64,000 nucleotides of DNA. It comes from CAVZBW01 sp963773635. GTDB lineage: Bacteria; Actinomycetota; Acidimicrobiia; Acidimicrobiales; RAAP-2. The stretch is taken from positions 434,001 to 498,000 of the forward strand of contig CAVZBW010000005.1 of the NCBI GenBank assembly GCA_963773635.1. The letters are read 5' to 3'. Below are positions 51,146 through 59,629 of the stretch, piece by piece (within the stretch, counting starts at the first letter, position 1; the number at the start of each line of letters is the position of its first letter). Position numbers and translations under genes: made by a program. Below the pieces are notes generated by a model. That model searched no databases and was not told where the DNA came from. It worked only from the letters and a program-made list of their open reading frames with translations.

Positions 51146-51658
51146 CTACTGGGAGCCGAAATCCTCCGGCTTCACCGAATCGAGGAACTGCCGGAACTGG
51201 CCGACCAGTTCGTCGGAGCTCTCCTCGTCGATGGCACCACCCTCGAGGCCGTCGATGGCGAGCAAGATTCCCTCGCTATCCATCAGATCGTCGGCGACGA
51301 ACAGCGGGCTCTTGGTGCGCACGGCCACCGCAACGGCATCCGAGGGGCGGCTCGAGACCATGGCACGCGTGTCGCTGCGCCGCAGATGCACCTCGGCGTA
51401 GTAGGTGGCGGCACGCAGCTCGGTGATCACCACGCGCTCGACGGTGATCTCGAGCTCCTCGAGCAGATCGCGTATCAGGTCGTGCGTCATCGGGCGCGGT
51501 GGGTTGACGCCCTGCAGGGCGTAGGCAATCGCCGTGGCCTCGGGCGTCCCGATGAAGATCGGGAGCGTCCGACCCTCACCCTCGATCTCCTGGAGAAGCA
51601 GCACGGGCGTGTGCGACTGGAGGTCCACACGGACAGCCCGCAGCCGAACTTCGACCAT
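51146..51658 (-). CDS. Bifunctional nuclease family protein (DUF151/BFN)
   Basis: 170 residues from ATG 51658. The BFN domain (about 1-130) shows VRLRAVRVDLQSHTPVLLLQEIEGEGRTLPIFIGTPEATAIAYALQGV and RPMTHDLIRDLLEELEI, then RPSDAVAVAVRTKSPLFVADDLM, followed by an acidic C-terminal tail. Plant and mycobacterial relatives have been assigned nuclease activity; the role in actinobacteria is unsettled. It sits beside the FtsR-like MerR and FHA genes on the same strand, a conserved actinobacterial neighbourhood. Confidence 0.88.
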   Translation of the reverse strand: MVEVRLRAVRVDLQSHTPVLLLQEIEGEGRTLPIFIGTPEATAIAYALQGVNPPRPMTHDLIRDLLEELEITVERVVITELRAATYYAEVHLRRSDTRAMVSSRPSDAVAVAVRTKSPLFVADDLMDSEGILLAIDGLEGGAIDEESSDELVGQFRQFLDSVKPEDFGSQ

Positions 51659-51833
51659 GGCTGCAATGTAGCGCCGTCCACTCCCCGTGTGCCCGCGTTC
51701 CCTGCCGGGAACAACACGATGTTCATCCGAGTGCCCAGGCAGCGATACCTGCCCGCGGCACGCCACACCTCCCGCTCCGACGGCGCCCTGCGCAACGGTC
51801 ACCGGCCGGACCGGCGCGCCGGGCGGGCGTGCG

Positions 51834-53159
51834 TCAGGTCCCGAGCTGGCGCCGCAGCTCGCGTCGGAGCAGCGCGCTGCGCAGGCTCTCCCCCAGTCGT
51901 GTGACGTCGGCACTGGCCTCCACAGCCCGCTGGCGAGCCTCGGGATTGCGCTGCCTCAACAACGGCGTGATGATCTGCTCGACGAGACCCACCTCCCGGT
52001 CGACCGCGTTGCGATAGAGGGTGAGGTGCCGCGGCTCGACCCCGTACTCGGCAAGCTCGGCGGCCAGACGAGTGATGGTGAGGGCTTCCTCGTCGTAGTA
52101 CGGGACGCCGGCGACCACGAGGGGCGCCACCAACCCGAATCGTTCGAGCGAGCGAAGGACGTCCGGGGAGACCGCAGCGGCGCTGCACAGCTCCTCCGCC
52201 GTGAAGCTCGCCCCGGTGACCACCCGAGCCGACAACGACCCCGGAGCCGGCTCCGGGGGGAACTGGGAACCACCGCCACCGGGCGATCCCGCCGGGCTGG
52301 TCGGACCGCCCGTGCCCGGGGACGCTTCCGCGGCCGATCCGCCGGGACGTCCTTGTGCCTCGCCCTGAGCCACCGGCACGTGCGAGCCGGCGGCCGGGGG
52401 CGGAGTGGCGGAGGGTGCAGGCCCCCCACCCCCTCCGACGCCGGAGGAGTGCCACCCTCCTGCAGTCGGGCCGCCGACGGGCGAAGGTTCCGGGGATCCA
52501 TGGTCCATCCCCTGGCCAAGCTGGTGCTGGGTCGCCTCGAGATCGGGTGGAGGGACCGGGTCCTCGCCGGCGCGCTCGGGGGCCAGGCCGATCCCCGTGC
52601 TCCTCGGGTGCGCCGGATGGTGCTCGAGGCTCGGCTCCCCGTGACCGGCGCCCCCCGGACCACGCATGATCGACGGCTCGCTGGCCCGCCGGAGAGCCCG
52701 GGGAAACGCGTCGCCGCCCTGCGAGCGGGCCGATCCGCTCGTCGGGAGGGCTCGCACCGTGGCCATCGGCTCGGACCTCGCGGACTCGGCGGGGTGCCCG
52801 GGCTCCGAGCGCGTTGCGTCGGCTCGCACCGCCTCGGCATTGGGCGCCTCCGCGCCGACGGCGACGAGGTCGTCCCGTGCGGCGACCTGCGGCGAGTCGT
52901 CGAGCACCTTGTCCCCCTCGTGCTCCAGGCGGTCGCGAATGACCTTGAGCGGCAGGAAATGCTCGCGCTGCTGGCGCAGCACCCAGCGGAGCCGAGCCAC
53001 GTCGTGCTCGTAGAACTTGCGATACCCGGAGGGCGATCTCTCGGGGTTGACGAGGCCCTGGCTCTCGAGGAACCGGATCTTCGAGATCGTCACGTCCGGG
53101 AACTCCTGACGCAACAGCGTCAGGACATCGCCGATGGACAGGTAGGCGCGAGTGCTCAT
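51834..53159 (-). CDS. ftsR: FtsR-like MerR-family regulator with very long linker
   Basis: 441 residues from ATG 53159. The N-terminal MerR HTH is YLSIGDVLTLLRQEFPDVTISKIRFLESQGLVNPERSPSGYRKFYEHDVARLRWVLRQQREHFLPLKVI. The C-terminal domain (from about residue 310, FTAEELCSAAAVSPDVLRSLERFGLV and YRNAVDREVGLVEQIITPLLRQ) matches FtsR, an activator of ftsZ in corynebacteria. Between them lies a Pro/Ala/Gly/Ser-rich region of about 200 residues, far longer than in typical family members of about 250 residues. It is 10 bp downstream of the FHA gene, with gcvH further upstream. The gene symbol is by family and position only. Confidence 0.82.
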   Translation of the reverse strand: MSTRAYLSIGDVLTLLRQEFPDVTISKIRFLESQGLVNPERSPSGYRKFYEHDVARLRWVLRQQREHFLPLKVIRDRLEHEGDKVLDDSPQVAARDDLVAVGAEAPNAEAVRADATRSEPGHPAESARSEPMATVRALPTSGSARSQGGDAFPRALRRASEPSIMRGPGGAGHGEPSLEHHPAHPRSTGIGLAPERAGEDPVPPPDLEATQHQLGQGMDHGSPEPSPVGGPTAGGWHSSGVGGGGGPAPSATPPPAAGSHVPVAQGEAQGRPGGSAAEASPGTGGPTSPAGSPGGGGSQFPPEPAPGSLSARVVTGASFTAEELCSAAAVSPDVLRSLERFGLVAPLVVAGVPYYDEEALTITRLAAELAEYGVEPRHLTLYRNAVDREVGLVEQIITPLLRQRNPEARQRAVEASADVTRLGESLRSALLRRELRRQLGT

Positions 53160-53169
53160 GCCGGGGCGC

Positions 53170-53655
53170 TCATTGGTCCTCGGCGACCAGGTACACGAGT
53201 TTGAACTTGCCGATCTGCACCTCGTCGCCCGCGGACAGGACCGCCTCTTCGATCCGCTCGCGGTTGACGTAGGTGCCATTGAGGGATCCGAGGTCCCGCA
53301 CCACCACCTTGCCGTCCTCGCCACGACGCAGCTCCGCGTGACGCCTCGACACGGTGATGTCGTCGAGGAAGATCGTGCTCTCGGGGTGGCGTCCCGCCAA
53401 CGTCACCCTGGCGTCGAGGTTGTAGCGCGCGCCAACGTTGGGGCCGCGCTTCACCGCCAGCACGCCGGGTCCGCGCGGCACCTCGACCAACGACACCGAC
53501 GCGTCGTCGTCCAGCGCCTCGCCCTGCGGCTCGACCGGTTGCAACCGCACCGTCGTCTCGCTCTGATGCACGGGCAGGACCGCGCCGCACGACGAGCAGA
53601 AGTTCACCTCGGCAGGGTTCCGGTGCCCACAGTTGTGGCAGAACACAACCACCAC
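53170..53655 (-). CDS. FHA-domain protein with N-terminal zinc ribbon (GarA-like)
   Basis: 161 residues. A zinc ribbon comes first (FCHNCGHRNPAEVNFCSSCGAVL), then an ETTVRL segment resembling the phosphorylated Thr motif of GarA, then an FHA domain with GARYNLDARVTLAGRHPESTIFLDDITVSRRHAELRR and DLGSLNGTYVNRERI, containing the conserved Arg, SRRH and NGT residues. In GarA and OdhI the phospho-Thr motif binds the FHA domain intramolecularly and controls 2-oxoglutarate metabolism. Here it lies with gcvH and the FtsR-like gene. GTG 53655 is the first of several possible Val starts. Confidence 0.85.
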   Translation of the reverse strand: MVVVFCHNCGHRNPAEVNFCSSCGAVLPVHQSETTVRLQPVEPQGEALDDDASVSLVEVPRGPGVLAVKRGPNVGARYNLDARVTLAGRHPESTIFLDDITVSRRHAELRRGEDGKVVVRDLGSLNGTYVNRERIEEAVLSAGDEVQIGKFKLVYLVAEDQ

Positions 53656-53726
53656 GGTAGTCGGTCCCTCCGCCCCGTTCCCCTGGATCGCCCCCGAGCC
53701 CGCCACCTGCGCCGGCGAAGAGCGGC

Positions 53727-54107
53727 TCAGGACTCGGTCAGGGACCGGTAGCCCTCGGCGTCGAGGAGTGAGCCCAGCTCGCCCGGATCGGAGACCTCGA
53801 GCTCGCAGATCCAGCCCTCGCCATAGGGGTCCTGGTTGAGGAGCTCGGGATTCTCTCCCAGGGACTCGTTCACCGCGACCACCGTGCCGGCGACCGGCGC
53901 GTAGATCTCGGAGACGGACTTGGTGGACTCCACCTCGCCCAGCACGCCCCCGCCGCCGAGGGTCGCCCCCACGGACGGGAGCTGAACGAAGACGACATCG
54001 CCCAGGGCGTCCTGCGCATAGTCCGTGATGCCAACGCGGATCCGGCCCGCCTCGCGCCTCGCCCACTCGTGGTCGTTGGAGTAGAGGAGGTCGCCGGGTA
54101 CCTGCAC
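53727..54107 (-). CDS. gcvH: Glycine cleavage system H protein
   Basis: 126 residues. The lipoyl domain is intact: LLYSNDHEWARREAGRIRVGITDYAQDALGDVVFVQLPSVG, with lipoyl Lys63 in VESTKSVSEIYAPVAGTV and closing NPYGEGW-like DPYGEGWICELE. It carries the aminomethyl group between P- and T-proteins. The gene is intact although its partners gcvT/gcvPA/gcvPB (34.7-38.8 kb) are disrupted in this sequence. TAGGGT lies 7 nt before the GTG at 54107, suggesting a leaderless mRNA. It heads the FHA - FtsR-like - BFN group. Confidence 0.94.
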   Translation of the reverse strand: MQVPGDLLYSNDHEWARREAGRIRVGITDYAQDALGDVVFVQLPSVGATLGGGGVLGEVESTKSVSEIYAPVAGTVVAVNESLGENPELLNQDPYGEGWICELEVSDPGELGSLLDAEGYRSLTES

Positions 54108-54168
54108 CGAGTGGACCCTATCGGACCGGGGCCACGGGGCCGCAATCGTTGGGCCGCAATCGCTGGTC

Positions 54169-56655
54169 CTAGCGGAGCAGCTGGCGGAGCCGGACCGCGT
54201 GCTGCTGAGCGCGCGAGCCGGCGGCCGCGTCGCTGGGCCCTTCGGCCCATACGTGGGTCATGGGCTCCTCGGGATCGGGCAGCACGAGGGCCCAGCCGTC
54301 GTCCTCGAGGATCTTGACGCCGTCCACCAGGACCACCTGGCGGTCCCCCAGCTGCTCCACCAAAGCCCGCATCAGGTGGCCCTTTTGCTCCCAGGGCGTC
54401 ACCACCGTCGTGTGGGCGATGTGCACCGGCGGGACCGAACGCACCACCTTGGACAACGACTGACCCGTCCTGGCCAGCATGGAGACGAGGTAGACCATCG
54501 TGGCAACGGCGTCGAAGGCCGGAAGGAAGCTCGGGACCATGAACCCGCCGGTCTGGTCCGCCGCGAAGGCCACATCGCCCGACGCGGCCACCTCCATCAG
54601 GTGCGCCGAGGACATCTTTGTGGCGATCACCCTCCCCCCGGCCTGGGCGCAGATGCTGTCGGCGATTCGGCTCACGCCGACGGGAAGCGCCACCGACGGG
54701 GAGTCCACGGTCTCGGCGACGAGACGTAAGAGCGCGAGCAACGCCTGGTTGTTGTCGAGGACCGTGCCCTCGTCGTCGACGATCGTGAGGTGCTCTCCGT
54801 CGGGGTCGATCACGGCGCCGAGCTGCGCGCCCGAAGCCCGCACGAGCTCCGCCACCCTGGCTGCACTGGCCGAGCGCTCGACGGACATCATTCCGGGCGT
54901 GTGCGCATAGGGATTGACCATCAGGACATCGGCCCGCAACTTGGCCAACACGTTGGGCATCACGAAGCTGGCCGCGCCGTACGACAGGTCGAGCACGATC
55001 TTGAACCCGGCCCGCCCGACCTCGGAAAGGTCGACGGCGCCGACCAGATCGAGCGTGTAGTGCTCCACGGCACGAGCGGGAAACGAGATGTCCCCGATGT
55101 CGCTCGCCGAGACCCGACGGAACTCCTCCCGATGGTACAGGCGCTCGATCTTGCGCTGGTCGGACTCGGCCAGGTCGAGTCCTTGATCGTCGAAGAACCG
55201 CAGGATCACGGACTGCGGGTCGCCCGCGACCAGCCGGACGGTCACGCCCCCCTGGCTCGCCGAGACCCGAATCTCGTGTCGCGTCACCGGGACCGTCGCG
55301 ACCTCCAGGTCGTCCACGTTCACCCCGACCGAGTTGCAACCGACCATGACGGCGCGCTTGAGGACGCGCGCCGTCCGGCTGGTGTCCCGCGAGACGGTGA
55401 TCGTCGTGCCACGATCGAGAGTCGAGGCCCAGGCCATCGACAGACGCACCGCGAGCTCGACGCCGATATCGACGTTGGCGATGCCACGCACGCCATCGCC
55501 GCCGAAGAGAGACCTCGGACCGCGCGACTCCCAGACGATGGAGGAGTTGACGATGGCGCCGGCCTCCACCGTCTTGTGGGGGAAGATCTTGACGCCGGGC
55601 CGGATCTGGGCATGCGCCCCGACGAAGCACCCCTCGCCCAGCACCGACTCGGGCTCGCACCGCACCCCCTGGCGGAGATCGCACGACCGACCGACCACGG
55701 CCCCCTCGACCCGCGAGCCTGCTCCCACGTAGCCATTGCCCAGGATGACGCTCCGGCGGATCTCGGCGCCGTCGGCCACCCGCACGTTCGAACCGAGGAC
55801 CGTGTATTCGCCGAGGACGGCGCCCGCGCCGACGGAGCAGTTGTCGCCGATCACCGCGGGGCCGTCCACCACCGCGCTCGGATCGATCGTGGCGCCCCGG
55901 CCCAGCCACACGCCCGGTCGAAGCGGGAACCCCTCGATCTCGACCTGGACGCGGCTGTCCAAGATGTCCTGGTGTGCCCGGAGGTACGCCTCGGTGGTGC
56001 CCACGTCCTCCCAGTAGCCCTCGGCGACATAGCCGTAGAGGGGCCGCCCGGACTCGAGGACCGCGGGAAACACCTCGCCCGAGAAGTCGACGGGCCGTCC
56101 TTCGGGGATGAAGTCGAAGATCTCCGGCTCCAAGACATAGACACCCGTATTGATCGTGTCGCTGAACACCTGGCCCCACGTGGGCTTTTCCAAGAACCGA
56201 TCGATCGAGCCGTCCTCTCGCGCGATCACGATGCCGAACTCGAGGGGATTCGGGACCCGGTGCAGCGCCAGGGTGGCGAGCGCCGACTTGCTCTCGTGGA
56301 AATCCACGACCGAGGGGAGGTCCAGGTCGGTCAGGACGTCGCCCGAGATGACGAGGAAACGATCGTCCAGCTCGTCCCTGGCGTTTCTCACCGATCCCGC
56401 GGTGCCGAGCGGGGTCTCCTCGGTCGCGTACACCATGCGGACGCCCAGCTCGGACCCGTCACCGAAATAGTTGCGCACGGCGCTCGCCATGAAGGCCACC
56501 GTGACCACGATGTCGGTGATGCCGTGCTGGCGAAGCAGCCGCACGACGTGCTCCATCATCGGCCGGTTGGCCATCGGCAGCATGGGCTTGGGCTGGTTGG
56601 AGGTGAGAGGGCGGAGTCGCGTGCCCTCTCCCCCCGCCATGATGACCGCCTTCAC
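54169..56655 (-). CDS. Mannose-1-phosphate guanylyltransferase-like NDP-sugar pyrophosphorylase fused to a degenerate phosphomannomutase domain
   Basis: 828 residues from GTG 56655 (ribosome site GGGAGG; GTGA overlap with pgsA). Residues 1-235 are a nucleotidyltransferase: VIMAGGEGTRLRPLTSNQPKPMLPMANRPMMEH, then GDVLTDLDLPSVVDFH. Residues 250-370 are a left-handed beta-helix (hexapeptide) domain. The rest is a phosphohexomutase fold, but the phospho-Ser loop reads RVSASQGGVTVRL instead of TASHNP, and the metal loop reads IDPDGEHLT instead of DxDxDR. The mutase part should therefore be inactive or regulatory. The same fusion exists in other actinobacteria. It likely supplies GDP-mannose or a related sugar nucleotide. 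Confidence 0.87.
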   Translation of the reverse strand: MKAVIMAGGEGTRLRPLTSNQPKPMLPMANRPMMEHVVRLLRQHGITDIVVTVAFMASAVRNYFGDGSELGVRMVYATEETPLGTAGSVRNARDELDDRFLVISGDVLTDLDLPSVVDFHESKSALATLALHRVPNPLEFGIVIAREDGSIDRFLEKPTWGQVFSDTINTGVYVLEPEIFDFIPEGRPVDFSGEVFPAVLESGRPLYGYVAEGYWEDVGTTEAYLRAHQDILDSRVQVEIEGFPLRPGVWLGRGATIDPSAVVDGPAVIGDNCSVGAGAVLGEYTVLGSNVRVADGAEIRRSVILGNGYVGAGSRVEGAVVGRSCDLRQGVRCEPESVLGEGCFVGAHAQIRPGVKIFPHKTVEAGAIVNSSIVWESRGPRSLFGGDGVRGIANVDIGVELAVRLSMAWASTLDRGTTITVSRDTSRTARVLKRAVMVGCNSVGVNVDDLEVATVPVTRHEIRVSASQGGVTVRLVAGDPQSVILRFFDDQGLDLAESDQRKIERLYHREEFRRVSASDIGDISFPARAVEHYTLDLVGAVDLSEVGRAGFKIVLDLSYGAASFVMPNVLAKLRADVLMVNPYAHTPGMMSVERSASAARVAELVRASGAQLGAVIDPDGEHLTIVDDEGTVLDNNQALLALLRLVAETVDSPSVALPVGVSRIADSICAQAGGRVIATKMSSAHLMEVAASGDVAFAADQTGGFMVPSFLPAFDAVATMVYLVSMLARTGQSLSKVVRSVPPVHIAHTTVVTPWEQKGHLMRALVEQLGDRQVVLVDGVKILEDDGWALVLPDPEEPMTHVWAEGPSDAAAGSRAQQHAVRLRQLLR

Positions 56656-57290
56656 CGCTCGACCTCCCGCATCGTGCTCGTGCCCGTCGCCCGCGGGCCT
56701 GGCGGGTGCGCCCGACCTGCCCGGCCCTGTCGCAGAGCCTGGCGAGCGGGACCGAGGTAGGCCACCGCCGCGATCCAGGCCAGCACCAGGCCGACCGTCC
56801 CCGATACCCACGCAAAGTAGTGGAACGGGACCTGCCAGCTCGCCGAGCCGTGGCTCAGCAGGAAGGCGGGGTAGGCGAACATCAACGCAAAGGTGCCCGC
56901 CTTGCCGACCCACAACACGTCGATCCGCTTGGCGCCGAGCGCCGCGAGCACGAGCGTCATCGCCGACACGAGCACCTCACGGCCCAGCGTGGCGGCACCG
57001 AACCAGACCGGCACCGCGCCGGCGACCATGATCGACACCACCGCCGTGCCCACGAGCAGGCGATCGGCCAGGGGGTCGAGGACCTTGCCCACGTCGGAGA
57101 CCTGCCCCAACCGGCGGGCCGTGAAGCCGTCGACCCAGTCCGTCGCGCCGAGCGCTCCGAGCAGGATCGCCGCAGCGGTCTGGCGATGGGCACCGAACAG
57201 GAGCCACACGTACAACGGGATGCACAGGAGGCGCACCGTCGTGATGGCGTTGGGCACCGTGAGGAACCCTGATTGCCCTGTCGTCCCCAC
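56652..57290 (-). CDS. CDP-alcohol phosphatidyltransferase (PgsA-like)
   Basis: 212 residues, with four to five membrane helices. The family signature DWVDGFTARRLGQVSDVGKVLDPLADR contains the DGxxAR and GxxxDxxxD residues that bind CMP and metals. The protein transfers a phosphatidyl group to an alcohol such as glycerol-3-phosphate or an inositol derivative; sequence alone does not decide which. GTG 57290 is favoured because TAGAAT lies 7 nt upstream (leaderless). The stop overlaps the ManC-type gene start. Confidence 0.88.
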   Translation of the reverse strand: MGTTGQSGFLTVPNAITTVRLLCIPLYVWLLFGAHRQTAAAILLGALGATDWVDGFTARRLGQVSDVGKVLDPLADRLLVGTAVVSIMVAGAVPVWFGAATLGREVLVSAMTLVLAALGAKRIDVLWVGKAGTFALMFAYPAFLLSHGSASWQVPFHYFAWVSGTVGLVLAWIAAVAYLGPARQALRQGRAGRAHPPGPRATGTSTMREVER

Positions 57291-57344
57291 TCTTCGGATT
57301 CTATGAGGGCATTGGGAGGCGGGACGGTGTGCCAGGCTGGGCCG

Positions 57345-58532
57345 ATGCCGCACTTCGAGCCGTTTCGAGGTCTTCGTTACGACCGTACCGTGCCCCTCGA
57401 CCAGGTCATCGCCCCGCCCTATGACGTGATCGAGCCACGCGAGCGCGAGGAGCTCGCCCAGCGCCATCCCGAGAACGCCGTCCTGGTCGAGCTTCCCGAG
57501 AGTCCCGACGGCCGCGACCGCTACGAGCACGCCGCGGAGCTGCTCGAGAGCTGGCAGCGGAGGGGCCGCCTCCTGCGGGACCCCCGGCCGTCGCTGTACG
57601 TCTACCGGATGCGCACACCGGAGGGTGCGACGACGACCGGCGTCGTGGGGGCGTTGCGCCTCCCCGAGGGCGAGTCGGACGACGTGCGGCCGCACGAGGA
57701 GACCCTCGCAAAGCCCCTGGGCGATCGCCTCCACCTGCTGCGCGCCACCCGGGCCAACCTCTCGCCGATCTGGCTGCTCTCCACCCGTGGCGGGCTCTCC
57801 GGACTCCTCCCGACGAGCGGCGATCCCACCGCTCGGGCCGAGGACGACGATGGCGTCCTACACGAGCTCTGGCGGATCGACGACGCCGAGGACTGCGCTC
57901 GCATCGCCGGAGCGGTCGGCTCCGCACCCCTCGTGGTCGCCGACGGCCACCACCGCTACCAGACCTCGCTCCACTACCGCAGCGAGGAGGCGAGCGAGGT
58001 ATCGGGCGACGAGGACGGCGACGCCGGTGCCGGATCCATCATGGCGTATGTCGTGGAACTGTCGCCTGCCCAGCTGAGGGTCGGGGCGATCCATCGGGTC
58101 CTGAGAGGCCTCGACAAGCCCGAGACGATCCAGGAGGCGGCGCGGGCCCACTTCAACATGGTGCGAGCAGGTCCGCTCTCGGACGGCGTGGTGGGCGCCC
58201 TCGAGGCCTCACACAACCTCGGGCTGCTCCTCCCCGATGGAAGCTGGCTCCTGTCGCCGCGCCAGGAGGAGTCGCCGGAGCTGCTCGACCCGACGCTGGT
58301 GCAGCCATTCCTCGACGAGCTGGAAGGCGTCGAGGTCGGATTTGCCCACGACGCAGAAGAGGCGGCCGAGCGCGTCCGCATCGGCGAGGCCCAGGCGGCC
58401 CTCATCCTGCGGCCGGTCGGAGTCGAGCAGATCGAGCGCTGGGCCACGGACCACCGCCGCATGCCCCCCAAGACCACCTACTTCCATCCGAAACCTCGCA
58501 CGGGAATGGTCTTCCGGCTGCTCGACCCTTAG
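57345..58532 (+). CDS. DUF1015 family protein
   Basis: 395 residues from ATG 57345. The family pattern is clear: FEPFRGLRYDRTVPLDQVIAPPYDVIEPREREELAQRHPENAV, YRMRTPEGATTTGVVGALRL, VRPHEETLAKPLGDRLHLLRATRANLSPIWLL, LVVADGHHRYQTSLHYR and the C-terminal KTTYFHPKPRTGMVFRLLD. DUF1015 (SerB-associated in some genomes) has no settled activity; the HHRYxT region suggests a nucleotide-binding or kinase-like site. CAGGCT 6 nt before the ATG suggests a leaderless start. Confidence 0.9.
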   Translation: MPHFEPFRGLRYDRTVPLDQVIAPPYDVIEPREREELAQRHPENAVLVELPESPDGRDRYEHAAELLESWQRRGRLLRDPRPSLYVYRMRTPEGATTTGVVGALRLPEGESDDVRPHEETLAKPLGDRLHLLRATRANLSPIWLLSTRGGLSGLLPTSGDPTARAEDDDGVLHELWRIDDAEDCARIAGAVGSAPLVVADGHHRYQTSLHYRSEEASEVSGDEDGDAGAGSIMAYVVELSPAQLRVGAIHRVLRGLDKPETIQEAARAHFNMVRAGPLSDGVVGALEASHNLGLLLPDGSWLLSPRQEESPELLDPTLVQPFLDELEGVEVGFAHDAEEAAERVRIGEAQAALILRPVGVEQIERWATDHRRMPPKTTYFHPKPRTGMVFRLLDP

Positions 58533-58603
58533 GCCGGGACTCGCCGTGCAGGGTTTCGGACCGCGCTCGCGCTTGGGGTCCGCGACGTCGGTGGAGGACT
58601 GCG

Positions 58604-59629
58604 CTACTCGACGATCCAGGAGGAGTTGGAGCGGAGCAACGCCGCCAGGTCCCCCTGCCCACGACGCTCTTGGGCGTCGACGAGCTGGCGGGTCAGCTCG
58701 GACCCGTACTCCGGCCGCTCGACGGCGCGGAACACGCCGATCGGGGTCGGCTCGAACGGACCACGCGAGATCCTCGAGAGGGCGAAGGCCAGGCTCGGGT
58801 CCTCGCGCTGCTCGTCGTGGACCAAGAGGGCGTCCTCGTTGGCCCCGGTCACCTCGACGATCTCCAGGCGACCATCCGAGCGCTGCACGACTCCGAGGGG
58901 TGCGTCCTCGGGCCCGAAACGAATGGGCTCGCCGTGCCGGAGGGGGATCAACATCGAGGCACGGCTGTCTCGGGACGTGATCTGGTTGAAGGCGCCGTCG
59001 TTGAAGACGTTGCAGTTCTGGTAGACCTCGACGAAGGAGGCCCCGGGATGCTCGTGCGCCCGTTGAAAGGTTTCCATCATGTGGTTGCGGTCCATGTCGT
59101 GGGTCCGGGCGACGAACGAGGCCTCGGCTCCGATCGCCAGGCTCAGCGGGTTGAAGGGCCAGTCCAACCCCCCAAACGGGGTGGACTTGGTCACCTTGCC
59201 CACCTCCGAGGTGGGCGAGTACTGGCCCTTGGTCAGGCCGTAGATCTGATTGTTGAACATGAGGATCGTCATCCGCACGTTGCGCCGCAGCGCATGGATC
59301 AGGTGGTTGCCCCCGATCGACAGCGCATCTCCGTCACCGGTGACCACCCACACGTCGAGGTCGGGCCGCGTCACGGACAGCCCGGTGGCGATCGCCGGGG
59401 CGCGCCCGTGGATCGAATGCAGGCCGTAGGTGTTCATGTAGTAGGGGAACCGGGCGGCGCACCCGATTCCCGAGAGGAACACCGTGTTTTCGCGGCGCAC
59501 GCCCAGGTCGGGCAAGAGCAGCTGGACGGCCGCCAGGATCGAGTAGTCCCCGCAGCCCGGGCACCACCGGACCTCCTGGTCCGAGGACCAGTCCTTCCGG
59601 CTGGTCACGGGAACCGCAGTGTCGGTCAT
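58604..59629 (-). CDS. korB: 2-oxoacid:ferredoxin oxidoreductase, beta subunit
   Basis: 341 residues from ATG 59629. VRWCPGCGDYSILAAVQLLLPDLG begins the thiamine-diphosphate domain with the CxxC pair; GIGCAARFPYYMNTYGLHSIHGRAPAIATGL and GDGDALSIGGNHLIHALRRNVRMTILMFNNQIYGLTKGQYSPTS bind TPP and Mg. The protein decarboxylates 2-oxoglutarate (or another 2-oxoacid) to the acyl-CoA and reduces ferredoxin. Its ATG overlaps the korA stop (ATGA). A frameshift in korA makes the two appear as one 972-codon frame, but they are separate genes. Confidence 0.92.
   Translation of the reverse strand: MTDTAVPVTSRKDWSSDQEVRWCPGCGDYSILAAVQLLLPDLGVRRENTVFLSGIGCAARFPYYMNTYGLHSIHGRAPAIATGLSVTRPDLDVWVVTGDGDALSIGGNHLIHALRRNVRMTILMFNNQIYGLTKGQYSPTSEVGKVTKSTPFGGLDWPFNPLSLAIGAEASFVARTHDMDRNHMMETFQRAHEHPGASFVEVYQNCNVFNDGAFNQITSRDSRASMLIPLRHGEPIRFGPEDAPLGVVQRSDGRLEIVEVTGANEDALLVHDEQREDPSLAFALSRISRGPFEPTPIGVFRAVERPEYGSELTRQLVDAQERRGQGDLAALLRSNSSWIVE

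Noticed and set aside
54790..56760. 656-codon plus-strand frame opposite the ManC-type gene
   Set aside because: Antisense shadow rich in His, Asp, Arg and Gly; the real protein is on the minus strand.
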